Origin: Amorphophallus konjac
Taxonomy: Eukaryota; Streptophyta; Magnoliopsida; Alismatales; Araceae
Length of the DNA stretch: 64,000 nt
Assembly (NCBI GenBank): GCA_022559845.1
Contig: CM040117.1
Coordinates: 16,702,856 to 16,766,855, forward strand
Direction: 5' to 3'
Positions within the stretch are counted from its first letter, which is position 1. Every line of letters begins with the position of its first letter. The translations under genes were made by a program, and so were the position numbers. Shown here one piece after another: positions 13,001 through 26,400 of this stretch. The notes beneath the pieces were generated by a model. The model did no database searches. It saw only the letters and a program-made list of their open reading frames with translations, and was not told the origin of the DNA.

Positions 13001-16000
13001 TCTTGACAAATAGCACGGGTGCTCCCCATGGGGAAGTACTCGGCCTGATGAAACCCTTTTTCAATAACTCCATTAGCTACTCTTTTAGCTCCTTAGCTCA
13101 GCGGGGGACATTCTGTAAGGTGCCTTGGAAACAGGACCAGCACCAGGGACAAGGTCGATTGTGAACGACACTCCCCTTTCCGGGGGTAAGCCGGGCAATT
13201 CTTCTGAAAAAATGTTGGGAAAATCCCGAACTACATGGATGTCTTCAAGTTTAGACTCCTCGACTTCCGTGGCAGTCACAAATGCTATGAAAGCCACACA
13301 TCCTTTACTTATAAGTTTGCTAGCTCTGAGAGCTGAGATAAGGGGTGATCTGTTCCGAGGGCTAATGTAAACCAGCTCTGAGTAATCCACAAAAGTTATC
13401 TTGCCATTTCGGCAATCTATAGTTGCTTGGTGTGTGGATAACCAGTCGGCACCTAGTATGACGTCATACCCCTTCATGTCTAGGCATATCAGGTTGGCAG
13501 GTAGTTTGTTTCCTTTAACCATAACTTTATAGTTTAGGTAATGATGTGTGATATCGGACTCACTCCCGAGAGGAGTAGAGAGGACCAAGTCTAACAGTTC
13601 AAGTTCCTTAGAAAATAAAGCAACAAATTTCTTGGAAACAAATGAATGAGTTGCTCCGGTATCAAATAAAACTTTAGCAGTCTTAGAACAAACAGTTAGT
13701 GTACCTTCCACAATTCCACCTTCTGTTGGTTCCGTCTCTTGGAGAGCTTGCAGACGGCCTTGTTTCTTTGCCGGACGCTTCTCATCTTTAGTGGTTTGCT
13801 CATTCATCATCGGGCAATCAGGGATTCGATGTTCTCGGCTCCCACATCGGAGACAAGCTCCCAGTCTCCTCCAGCATTCCTCGGCTCTATGGCCGGCCTT
13901 GTCACAGTGTTTACAAACTTCTTAGAAGGTGTGGTGATGGAGAATGGCTTGTCATTCTTCTTAAATTTCTTTTCTTTGGAGGACTCCCCTCCATTGTCTG
14001 ACCGCTTCTTGTTAAATAATGGTTTGAAGTTTCGGGACTTGTGACTTGCTCCTTCTTGCCTCTTCTTCGGATCTTATCAGATAATTCAGTGGCATCCTCG
14101 AGCAATTGTGCACGTCGGACCATTTCGAATAGACTTGGATGTCCATCGGTGCCAGTTGGGTAATGTATTGGGGCCGAAGCCCGTTGAGGAACCTTCTTGC
14201 CTTCATCTTTTCAGTACACACCAAGTGGGGTGCATACCTGGACAGTCTTGAGAACTGGGCCTCATACTCGGCCATAGTCAGGGACCGTTGTTTCAGTGCG
14301 AAAATTCCGCGGCCTTTTTCTCCTGAATGTGGTCGAAAAAGTACTTGTGTTGTAATGTTCAACAAATTCAGCCCATGTGACATAGTCACCAGGCAATGTT
14401 GCTTCTACGGATTCCCACCAACATCGAGCGTCCCGCTCCAGTTGGAATGTAGCCAGCAAAACCTTTTCTTCATCCGTGCATTGCATTACACGAAAAATTC
14501 TTTCGATTTCCTTCAACCAGTTCTCAGCATACTCGGGGTCAGACGAGCCAGCGAATCTTGGTGGGTTCATGTTGCGAAAACCCTATGGAGATCACCAGCT
14601 CTGCGGTTGGCTCCGCCCTGCGCCACCTGCTGTAGTGCCTGAGTAAGACCTTGCACTGTGCGCTGCATCTCGCGCCATTGTGCTCTTTCAGCGGCCATAA
14701 TCCTACCAGAGATTTTGATCAAATTAGTTTCGTGTTTCCAATTATAATTTTGGACGTCAACATAAGACTTAACCCATGGCTCTACCCATCTCACCGGGTA
14801 TAAGGAGTATACCTATCCTTGGACTCGAGTTTTCCTAGGAACTTGAAATCCTAGGCTCTGATACCACGAAAACTGTCACGCCCCGAGCGCGGAAGGGACT
14901 TGGTATGCGTGACGAGTTTATATAGATCATGTCAATCAGAGCAATAATATTTTTTGTCGCAAAGACAGAGTGCACAAAAGACATGGAAACATAATAACTA
15001 AGCTGTAAATTTTCAAAATAATAACAATATTCCAAGATGACAATTATCCAATTAACCATAATGATAATGACCCAAATTAAATCAAACAGTTACAAGCCTT
15101 AACAAGTTTTTCCCAAATGATAAAAGGCAATATAATATAGGACTCGACAAGACATGGCTAGACACGACTCGGCAACGGCTCGATGTCCGGTAGCTCTACA
15201 CTCTTCACTCGGTCTCATTCCCATTCGTGTGGTTGTCGCTATCCGAGTTACCTGAAAAATGTTGGAATGAAACTGGATGAACTAACGCTCAGTAGGAATT
15301 ATATCTCAAGTTCTAGCAGTCTTTAAGTAATTACATGTTGCGTGCAATGCAGGTATAGCTATGCATGATGGACGAGCAAGATATCAAGAACTTTATAGAA
15401 AGAATAACGCACGATTTCAAGGTATCAATAATGTACTATCAAGTATTTGCACAATTTTTTTCAGGAAAGTAAGAATCAATGTGCAAGCATGTAATATCAA
15501 GTACGTGTAGTAGAAATTTGGCTATTTCATTCAAGTAAGTACTTGCCCATTCCGGGCCACGCAAGTCAAGTCATTCTGGCTACGCAAGTCAAGTCAAGCT
15601 ATTGTTACGAGAGAGTGAGTGGAATGCCTTATATCTAGCAAGTCAAGCACTTCGGTGCAATGTCACACCGTGATCAATATAGCTCCCATGAGCACAAGTA
15701 CTTTCGGGTGCTCCTCTCAGGACCAGATCGGGCCCCATTAATGCCAGCATTGAGTCATGCATTTCTTTCGACATTTCACTCTAGTTGATAGCCAATATAG
15801 AATTCCAAGGGATTTAACTATCGTAGGAACATAAGGTGGATCTCATGGAACAGAGTTCAAGAACTAATTTTCATGTAAGGATGGACTATGACTAAACCCC
15901 ATAATATGCACGATATATCGGAAATCTGGGTGGACTTGGCGCCTCTAGGGCTGCCACAGATTACTGAATTGGCGCCTATCTGGCTGCCATTAATTTCAAA

Positions 16001-19000
16001 AATGGCGCCCTTACTGAGGGGCGCTTATTCTATGAACAAGACAGGGACAACAACACACTGTGAGGGCTATGCTATCATGCTTCTTTAGAGTGACATGGCA
16101 TTCAAGGGGATCGGGGGTTTTAATGGTACAACCTGCTCGGCTGCCTTGAGAGAATCCAAGGCTAGCGTAGACTTACGGAGGCTCCAATGATGAAATCGCC
16201 AGTCCGAGGGAAGGAATATATCCCGCGGAGGGCTCAAACATCACCGAGAGTGGAGGAGTGTACGAGAAATGCCAGAAATGTGGGACTGCATCTACGAACT
16301 GAGATAACAACACCTAGAATCCGCGGTGTGGGTTAGACAGAAGCTCGAGAAATATGGAAATCTGTCACTCAGGAAAATGGCGCCTAGACAGGTGCCATTT
16401 ATTGATCAAATGGCGCCCAGTAAGGTGCCCTTATTTTATGAAATGGCGCCCAGACATGTGCCATTAATTTATGAAATGACGCCTGTCCACAAGGGCGCCA
16501 AATCCTCTGTGAGACAGGAGACACACTTTCTCGAATTGGCGCCCAGGTTGGTGCCATTATTTGATGAAATGGCGCCCTGGTGGGTGCCATCATTTTACTA
16601 AATGGCGCCTGTTGATAGGGGCGTCCATTACTTAATATTCCAATTTTCATTTTTTTGTCCCAAACTAATTGGCACCCCCTCACAGAGTCATCATTTAATT
16701 GGCGACTCTGCGGAGGGTCATCATTTAATTATTTGGGGCCCAAGGCATGGGCGCCCATTTCTGTGTGATGCTACGCATCGGGCTGGTACATTCTGAGACA
16801 CAAAATACTGTTCACAATTTCTAACGTTCACAGAATCAGGAAGTAAAGACATGGATAGACAGAGAAAAATATCAGGATTCCAAGATCATACTCATGCAAG
16901 AATATTAGGGTTTCATTTCATAGATATTAATTTTCTAAACACGGTGTTTATTAATTACAGGAAAAGGGAATTGGAATGGGCGCCCTTCACTGGGTCGCCC
17001 ATTCAAGAATGGGCGCCATTTACAAACATGCTTCGGTCTTCGCAAAACCCGTGTAACAAGCTATACAATATGGAAAATGGATGTATAGTAGTGCTACTCA
17101 TGCTTGTTACCCTATATCAGCTGAGTTGGGCCAAATCTTGAGAACACCTACCTTTTTGGAATGATTAACGAGGTGCAGGTAATATAGAATAAAGAAGAAA
17201 GAAAGCCAAGCCCTTTCACGTTCTCTTCAGCAAGCTTCAACAGCAGGAAGGAGAACGTAGGAAGAAGATGCCCTTCACGTTCGCGTCTTCTTCACGGCCG
17301 TGAGAGGAAGAAAAGAAGGAAGATCCTTCTCTTTTGCAGGTGGAGACACTAACAACAGCAGGATGTCGGCAGTAATCTACCGCCTGTTCGATGGAGAAGA
17401 ATAATTATTGGGAAAGAGAACCCCAAGGGTCCATTGCGAGCGAAGGTTTTAAAACCTTGCTATTCGTCTTTCAAACACTTCTGGAAGAACAACATTTTTC
17501 CCTGTTAGGAATTGGCGCCCAAGAAAGGGGCGCCCATTAATCTGCGCCCTTGCAAGAGGGCATTTATTAAGGGAAATGGCGCCCTTGTAGGAGGGCGTCC
17601 ATTCACCCGTTTGACCAGTCAAAAGGCAATTGGCGCCCTTGTAGAGGGGCGCCCATTATGGTGATTGGCGCCTTTGATAAGGGCGCCCATTAAACTGCGC
17701 CCTCATAGATGGTCGCCCATTAACTGGGTTGACCCAGTCGATGGAATTGGCGCCCAAGACAGGGGCGCCGATTCCTTCTGTGTGGAGAAATAGGAAAACC
17801 TCTATACGTGTCATCTATGTGTGGATTTTTAAGTGATGTTGGGCTTTTATATAGAGTTATTTATTTAGGAAAAAGTTAGTTTCTCCGTTATGTTCATCCG
17901 GGGTGCTACACCTACAGATTGCAAATGATAAGGAAAAGTGATAGAGCATAGTTAGATCTTATAAATGAAAGTAAGGCATCAAACATTGTTGATAAAGGCA
18001 TTGGCCACTTCTGAATCATAAAGGAGAAGTAGTAGCATGTGGTGTGGCTGAAACTGGTCTAGTTTACTTGAGGATGACATATGGTAGCATTGACATGTTT
18101 CTTGAAGGGCTTGATTGCCCATGCTTATCAAGATAATTAACTCTCTAATCAGCAGTTTAGGTTGACAGGGAGAGCTCATTACGGTTATCTCTTTGAGCTG
18201 ATAAAGACTATCTCTAAAACATTAAGTTCTAAGTCAAATATAAGTTAGTTTTTCTTTTTTTCCTGAAACCAAAAATTTTCTCGGATACTGTGCACGCACT
18301 AGTTATTGTATTGCACGAAGGAAGAAATGCAAGGGAAGGGCGGGACGTCCCCCCCTACCCCTTGCAATACAGTCATGAAAAGAAAGCCAAGAGACCAATC
18401 CAAAAGGAAGAAAAAAACAAAGGGACAAAGGACAAAAGCAAACAAAATGAAAACTACATCCTGAAAGAGGAAACACCTATAAGATCCAAACTAGCAGCAC
18501 CACAAGCTCTTGAAGGCATCTGCTTCCAGTCCAACCAAAAGGAATTAGATGCAGCACTGCTACCCAAAGAAGCAAGAGCATCTGCAGCAGAATTGGCTTC
18601 TCTATAGATATGAGCAATGGAATCCTCAAGAGAAACAAGCAGACACCAAATATATGTTAGCCGCCTATAGATAAAGGCTTGAGCATGCCCCCCAATGCGA
18701 GTCCTTTGATATGATCACATTTCTTAGACATTTTATCTCTTGCTGATTACAGCATCAAAAGCATATATCGATTCAGAACAGCTGATTTAGATTGCGAATG
18801 ACCATTGTCAATCCAACTTCAAATGGGGAAATCTGATCCCTTTTTTAATCAAAAGAAGGAAAAACATGTTAATCAGCTTTGATAAGCCGGAATTGGTCGG
18901 CAGTCAGCTAAGCTGGAGCCAATTTCAAGCAAATCTAGAACCAATCTGATTCTGAAGCCCTTGTTGACCTTGCTGAATAAATCCAGAGCTTTGTGCACCA

Positions 19001-20351
19001 ACTGCAAACCTCCAGAACATGATGAGTGGCTTTATGCCTTCATGGCGTACATGTTGGGTCATCCGGATTAAGGCAACATTCTGCCACAAGTCTTGACAGC
19101 CTCTTGCACAACTTACTGTGCACATTGAGCTCAGGGAGATTCCTGGAGTGCTAGACAACTGACATTTTGTTGGGAGTTACACTTGAGGGGGATTATGTCA
19201 CAACCAATTTGACAGAAAGTTGAGACAAGGCTAAATCTCACATGTGGTAACTACCAGAATTTTGGAAAGTACTGTTTGCAGTTTATGATGTAACTGTCTT
19301 AAAGATGATTTTTATATTCTCTGTTTTCAGATTGCTACTGCAGGCAAGGTTTACAAACCTGGTTTTAGGAACTGGAACAGTCCGGGCTGCTTCCTGTCCC
19401 AGTTCTGGTTCCCAGGCCTGATCTGGCCAAAACCAGCCAGTTCTGGCCAAAAACTGGCATTCGAACTGGACCAGTCCTGGCTGATTCTGGTCCAAACCGG
19501 CTGGTATTCTAAACCACGATTTCAGGTCAGGCCCATGACAATTGGATCTAGAGAATTTGAACTGTAGGGCTGTTGACCTAATGTGAAGTTCCTAGGTTCG
19601 TTTTGTCAGAAAGGTCAGACCTACAAGCATCCTGTTTGGGTTTGGAACCAAATATATTGAACACGAGTGCTGCCGATCTGACAAGGTCTGCAGAAAGCTA
19701 GGCTGGAGAGAATCGGCAATGTCTGATCTGGTTTGTCGGCTAGCAGCCAACATATATCCCTGCGATCTATTAAAAGACCTAGTTGTAATCACACTCAGAA
19801 GAATGCCCAACCAGTCAATTGGCTGACTGTTATCACATAATCCCTCCAATGTTGTTAGTGGCAATGCTTGACTTAACAAGGTAACTGAACACAATTTCCT
19901 TTCTTTGCTAATAAAAGGCTGTACTTTCAAAGATTAGCTCTACAAAACCTAAATGGTTTGCACTTTCAAAAAAAAAACCTAAATGGTTTGACATTTGATT
20001 TAGGGGCTGGCATCCAATGGTCTTTGTTATTTCAACTTATGGGACTATTCTATCCTTAACTTTTTAAAACTTTACTTCCATAGATTCAACATAATATAAA
20101 CAATTTGTTATTCTTTAGCACTCTTATGCAGTTTAATTCAGTTTCTGAACAATAAGGATTGAACTAAACCAATTTTATAGTTTATTTTTGTTCTGAACCA
20201 AACCATTATTTCTTTCCCATAAGGCTTCTGGACAAGATGGGTGTCTGGTTTGGTTTGGTTTCTCAGTTTGGACCAGATACTGGACAGCCGTAATTAAGAC
20301 ATAGAATCAAGATAGGAATTGGTTGGCAGAACTGATCCATGTGTATGTGTT

Positions 20352-20406
<55 letters not shown>

Positions 20407-23347
20407 TAAATGCTCGCATGGAGTATGCAGGGCATTGCTGGTGGTCACTGATGCGGAAGTTGAGTGTCAGGATTGAGTGCATGAACATAGAGGGCTAAAC
20501 GAAGGTCTAAATGGGATTTTTAACCCTAACGAGCTAATCTGTTGCAATTGAACAGGTCTCCCTATCCCTAGCAATCTCGAGGAAGGATTGGCCAATCTAG
20601 CTTACTCTTGGTTGATCCTGCTGTTCCTCACACAGGAGCAGCAAAGCTTAATTAATAAACAGATTGGACCAGCAAAATCCAACCTGGATGTGCCTTGTTC
20701 CAGTAATCATGGAAACGTCATCAACTAAATAGTGCAAAATGCAGCCATCACTGAGTCTGTTCTTTTATGGAGCTATTAAAGCTGCATCTGATGAACTTCC
20801 ATCAACCAGGTGATCTTGAAGCTCCCTTTGATAAGATGTTACCTCCAGGCAGATGTATGGTACAACCTGCATACAAAACATTGAAAAAATTGCAACTTTG
20901 CCGATTGAGTGTGGATACAAAGCATTGCCATCAATCCATTAATGCAAGTATTATCTGCTGCCATTGCCTGAGTTCTAGAGGTGATTTGGACATTGGAGTT
21001 GGAGGGCAACAAATATGGCCAAATTAATCGAGTCATCTAGAGGACAACAAATGGCAGCATTGAAGCACGGCGAGAAGGGTTAAATTGCCCAAGCCTATCA
21101 GGGCAATTAACTCCTTTGTCATCCTTGTGGATCAACAGGGATAACCCATCAAGGCTGTCCCGTTGAGTCACAGGTTATCACCAAGAGGTTGGATCCAGGT
21201 CGATATTGATTGATTGCTTATAAATAATCGCTCACATCTGTGGCTAAACACATCTCTTTATTCTCTCATACATCCTTTTGATCTTCTGCCAACTTAATCA
21301 TTTTTGAGTCCTTCCTGTTGGCAATGACCTGGGTTCTCTCTCTCTCTCTCTGTCCCCAACTTTCTGCACATGCCATTGTGTGTTAGATAGGCTTTGACAA
21401 CAGCATCATGTGCTAAGGAAAAAGCAACATATCAAGACAACAATAACTGTAGCCTATAGGAGTCTACAAGTTGTAAGAAACAAAAACTATGTCAAGTTAT
21501 AGCAGCATGTATGTCATATAAAATGGAATGAGGATCTGTGACAATTTTAGAACATGATAGAGCATCATGCAATCCAACAAAAGAAGGATGTCAATGTTGT
21601 GATTTTGTGTTTGTGCACCCGCATATGCGAGAGAAGGGGGGGTCATTGCGTAGGTAAGCAAATGTCTCCTAACATAAATTGTCAGATTACTTGGCACTTT
21701 GCCTTATTGCCCATGTTGGTGAATGCCTCGTAGCATATACCATCAGTCATTTCATGGATTCAACTTTTCAATGTCCCTTGAAAACTTTACCTACATTATG
21801 TACTTCATTCTTAATCCATTGCTTCCATTGACTATGCCTACATTGGTTCGCCTAAGGCAGTAAGGTGATGCATATCACCTAAGTCACTGTGACATATGCC
21901 TTTAAAAGTTTGCCTAAGTGTTCTATGTGGTTTTTCTACCTATTATCGCCATATAACAACTCAAGAGAAGCAGAGTCAGGTGAAACACAGCTTGCTAGCT
22001 TGGAAATGGTCATTTTCTTGTTAACCTCTTTACAGAGTCTGAGTTGGTGCACATAGCTATAAAAGAGGTTGGAAGATTAAAGTTGCTATTTTATTTCTAG
22101 GATTGCAGATGCTATTTGATTATGTGAACTGTCAGATTTTTAACTTAGGCATAACAAATCTCTTGATGTCTCTTTGGGTTACATTTTGTTTTAAAATTCA
22201 TGACGGCAATCCCCTTCCATTCAAGTAGAGTAAATAGCTGTTTAGAGATTGTTGCAATAAATTCAGGTTGTGGCAGTTAAAACATCTATTTCATGTCATG
22301 ATGAAATGTAATTTGCCTCTATACCCAAGAGTTAACGCTGGTACTTTATTTTTTGGGGGTTATATGAATACAGGGTCTTTGAAGTTAGGTGCTTGCACAT
22401 CCCTGTTTATGACCGAACACCATTCGAAGGTTTTGCTTCTTGGTCATTGTCTCAGAACTTTTACCGGTTGACTCTTGTGGAGAATGCTTAGTTGTTTCAT
22501 TCTTTATGCATATATATTCTGTTTGTCTAGCTGTGCTTGAGCATTGTTTTAAGATATGCTATATTATTAAGAGTGTATATGTAAGTATTGTTAAATATAA
22601 TGTTACAGTGAGAAGATTATCTCTTAATTCATATCATAAACAAATTGAGTTATGTCTTCTATGTGTAGTTTCAAATAAAAGTGGTTTTGTAAAACCAAAT
22701 CATGTGGAACACTATTTCTATGGTGTAGTTCACTTGTTAAGATGATCAAGTCTTCCCATAAAACCAAAATCACCTTTCTTCTTTCACTGCCCAGTGCATG
22801 TCACACCTTCTCATCAATTCTAAAGTCCTATATAAAAATGAAGAAACCTGGAGAACAAGTCAACAAGGGATAGAAGCAAGGGACAAAATGAGGTAGGAGG
22901 CAGGAGGAGGACAGCTGCTTATGGGTAAGGAAAAAAGAGGAACGAGAAAGCACTTTTAGATCTCACATCATGCCACATTCTTTGATAATATGCGATAATG
23001 TACCTCTTCTTTTCATGATCTTGATCATATTCCCATCTGGGGTGTTCCCACTTCATTCGCTGTGCTAAACTCCTCTCTTCTCCTGCTCCTTATGCTTCAT
23101 TACCTGTTTAGCCACCTTCTGATTTATCATCTGAGTCTAGCTCACCTAGTTTGTCTCACACTTCTGCATCTTGTACTTGACTACTTCCTCGTCCTCCTAT
23201 CACTCTAGTGTAACTTATCATCTATACTTTGTTGATGGCTTACTTGAAGTTCATGCAAATGCTCCGTCTGATGTCTTCAACTTTCTTGGTCCTACCTTTA
23301 CTCTTGTGGATTCGCAGTAGCATTGGTTGCTTACTCTCTCTAGCGAT

Positions 23348-23400
<53 letters not shown>

Positions 23401-26400
23401 CTTCGGGTTTTTAGGGAGGATGTGTTTGCCGGAGTCTGCCATGGGGGCAAACCGTCCCTCTGGGAATGGCGGCAGGGGTCCTTGGCGCCCTCTGGCGGCT
23501 GTCGCTAGGGTGAACCAACTGCTTCCTCCTCACAGAACGTTCAACGGGATTTGCTTCCCGTGCTTGAGAAGAGGTCACACCTGATGGTTTTGCAGGGAGG
23601 GGTCAGGATGGAAGGAGCCGACGACTGGAGGAGCTATTAGGGAGTTCTTCCACAAAGGCACTTTTGTGGAGGTTGTCCGTGGGAGGCCAACACCTCCGTC
23701 TGCATAGGGTGAGTGTCAAGAGGTGGGCAACCTCTCTGCGGACCTTATCCGAGGCCGGTTGGAATGGCTCCGCCGGTGCCTATGGATCGTGCCAATCGAA
23801 GGCAGGGCGGACGGCGGAGGGATTAAAGCGATTCTAGAGGCTCGGGGGGTTGGGAATGAATGTTGGGAAGTCTGCCTAGATGTGGTGGAGGCGGCTGCGG
23901 AAGAAGGTTTTCTGGTGGATGGAGGGGGATCCTTCAGATACAATTGTGGGCTTGCCGGAGGGGGGCTTTCCCCGAGGGCCTCTGGCCTGCGCATTGGGTT
24001 CCTTGGGCTACCATTCTTCTTGTGTGACGAGGAAGGGGTAAGTAGGATCATTTGCGGCTTTGGCAGGGTGGAGGCTGGCAGCCTGTGGCTACTCCCGACC
24101 GGCGCTGTTAGCACGGTCGAGGCCACCATCTAGGTCTCCAGCCCCCGGTCAGTACCTTCGGTGTTGTCCTTCACCGTCAGGGACAAATGTTTCATGGTTC
24201 GGGTGTTGGTACAGCCAGAGTTGGAAGCATGGCGGTGGAGGCAATTGGAAGCCCTATGGCGCCTACCTAGGACTTGGTAGGTGGAAGAAGATCCCTGGGG
24301 GGGGGGAGGGGACACAACAGCCAGGGAATCCCCGATTCAAATTTGAATCGGGGTGGGGGTACAAGCGTGCCGGGTGGACTAACGGGCCGACCAACAGGAG
24401 GGGTAGGTGGGCTGAGTGGGCTGATGGGTTGGGCCGTTGTTGGAGTGGAACAATGGGCTAAGCATTTGGGGTGGATTTGGGGGCTTCCGAATCGACCCAG
24501 GACCTAGATTAGAGGTCGCTTACCCGCAACTTACTTGGATTCGGAGGGGGGGGGGGTTTTACCGAGCATCGTGGATCTGGTACTGTAGTTCTTTCCTGCC
24601 CGATAGCTGCTACAGGAGTCTATCCCCAGGCCGTAATGGCGCAGAGTGGTGGATGGTAGGCGACGACAACGTCTTTTGGGCATGGAGCAACTGGCAGTTC
24701 CCTCCGACTGCTGAGGGCGGTGGCTCCCTTCGCAAGGGGTCTTGGCATAGTGACGTGGGACAAGGGAACAGAGCGGCAGATGGACGACAACGGCGGTGGC
24801 TTGTGGGCTTGGAGCAACTGGCAGTTCTCTCGATTGTCAAGGGCTACGGTTCCCTTCGCAAGGGGTCCTGACGCAACGCTCTATGACGGGACACGGGAGC
24901 TCCCCTTATTGCGGCCTTGGAGGTCCCCCTATTTGTGATCCCAACGGGGACAGAAGGAGCCAGAGGATGCTCGCCCCTACTGCCGGGTGGCCCTATGACC
25001 CAGACCACGAAGGCCACCTCTGGAGGCCGCCATAGCCACTGTTGTCCCTCTCCCTAGCGGCAACTGATGCCCTCCTCGGGTTGGTACAGAGGCCCTAGGT
25101 GTTCGAACCCCACTTGGTCGAATAGATGCCCGACCAGCTCCTTAAGATGCTTTTGCTGAAGGTGGGTGGATGTTCTGGGGATGGCCAGGCAGCCAATGGT
25201 GACAGGGTCATGGCGGTGCTGTCTAGGTGTGAGCTAATCGATGTGGTGGTGGCCTGCTTCTAGGACACCAACCCGTTACTGGCTATAGGGGAGTAGGGAG
25301 TCCCACAACTTGAGGACGAGGAGGCTATCTTGGGCACACTTGGGTCAGAGGAGGGTGATTTCGAAGGAGAGGAAGTCGAAGAGAGGGGCACGTTAAGCAA
25401 GGAGGAGGTGAGGGAGCTGATGGGGGTGGTTGAGAAAATGACGGAGGCACTACCCTATACGAAACAGGGCATGCTCACTGTAGCAGGTCCGAAACTTAAA
25501 ACGTATCGGTTTCGGACCTGCCCTATACGAAACAAGGCCTGCTCACTGTAGTAGGTCCGAAACTTAAAAAATTATTTTTTATTGTTTCAGGCGAAACCGG
25601 ATAACCGGGAGTTTCGGCTCGATATCGCCTGAAACCGGGCAAAACCCGACGCGAACTCCCCTCTTAAGGGGAGTTTAGTTCCGCCACACCCCTTAGATCC
25701 CAGATTTGAGGGGTGCTACCGCCAGGGGAGGTAGAGGAGGGGTGGGGGGAGCTTGGGAGGAGTTTTGCTGCCAGGAGGAGATTTTGCCGCCGCCGCTGCC
25801 GTTTCTTGTTGTTTAGAGTGCGTAGCTGCCGTCGTCGTCATGGTTGGCAGTATCGGCCGAAACATATCGGTTTCGGCTGGTACCGATCCGAAACCAGGCC
25901 AAATCACTGTAGCATGTCCGAAACCATTAAGGGTTTCGACCGAAACCGACCTGTTTTGGTCCGAAACCGGACGATTTCGGCCGAAACCAGACATTTTCAT
26001 TATTTTTTTTAATTTTTTAAATGGTTTCAACCGATTTCGGCCAAAATCGAAACCGATACCGAAACCGGTACGTATCGGTTTCTGAACTGGCTGAAACCGG
26101 TACCGAAACCGATACTGCCTTCCTTGGCCGTCGTTTACATCATCCGTGCAAGGATTCCTCAAGGTGGATGCAAGTTTTTGTATTTTTTTCTTTCTTTGAT
26201 AGTTTTCTTGTTGTAGGTAGGGTTATGTTAGATTCTATTAGTTTTTATACGTAAATTATGGTAAATCTCCAAATTAGGGCCTATATAGCGATTTAAATTT
26301 CTGGCTTTTGTCTAATTAGGTAAGTTTAGCATCAATTGAAGCTTAATTAAGCTTCATTGAATGCTTTAGGATGGGAGCATACTGCGAATTGTATTACACG

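Larger units (their letters stand above)
7223..17915 (-). mobile_element. Complete Tekay-like Ty3/gypsy chromovirus in intron 2
   Basis: A full-length element of about 10.7 kb on the minus strand: LTR 7228-10287, polypurine tract, pol, gag, primer-binding site, LTR 14874-17910. Both ends are flanked by the 5-bp duplication CCTAC (7223-7227 and 17911-17915). LTR termini are TG...CA in both orientations. The gag-PR-RT-RNaseH-INT-chromodomain order and the initiator-Met PBS place it in the chromovirus/Tekay (Del) group. The two LTRs are close to each other, with differences mostly C/T or G/A changes at CpG and a few indels. The coding region has several frameshifts, so it is not expected to be self-sufficient. 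Confidence 0.93.

Noticed and set aside
23229..23584. ORFs containing Arg-Glu repeats
   Set aside because: Translations of the (GA)n microsatellite.
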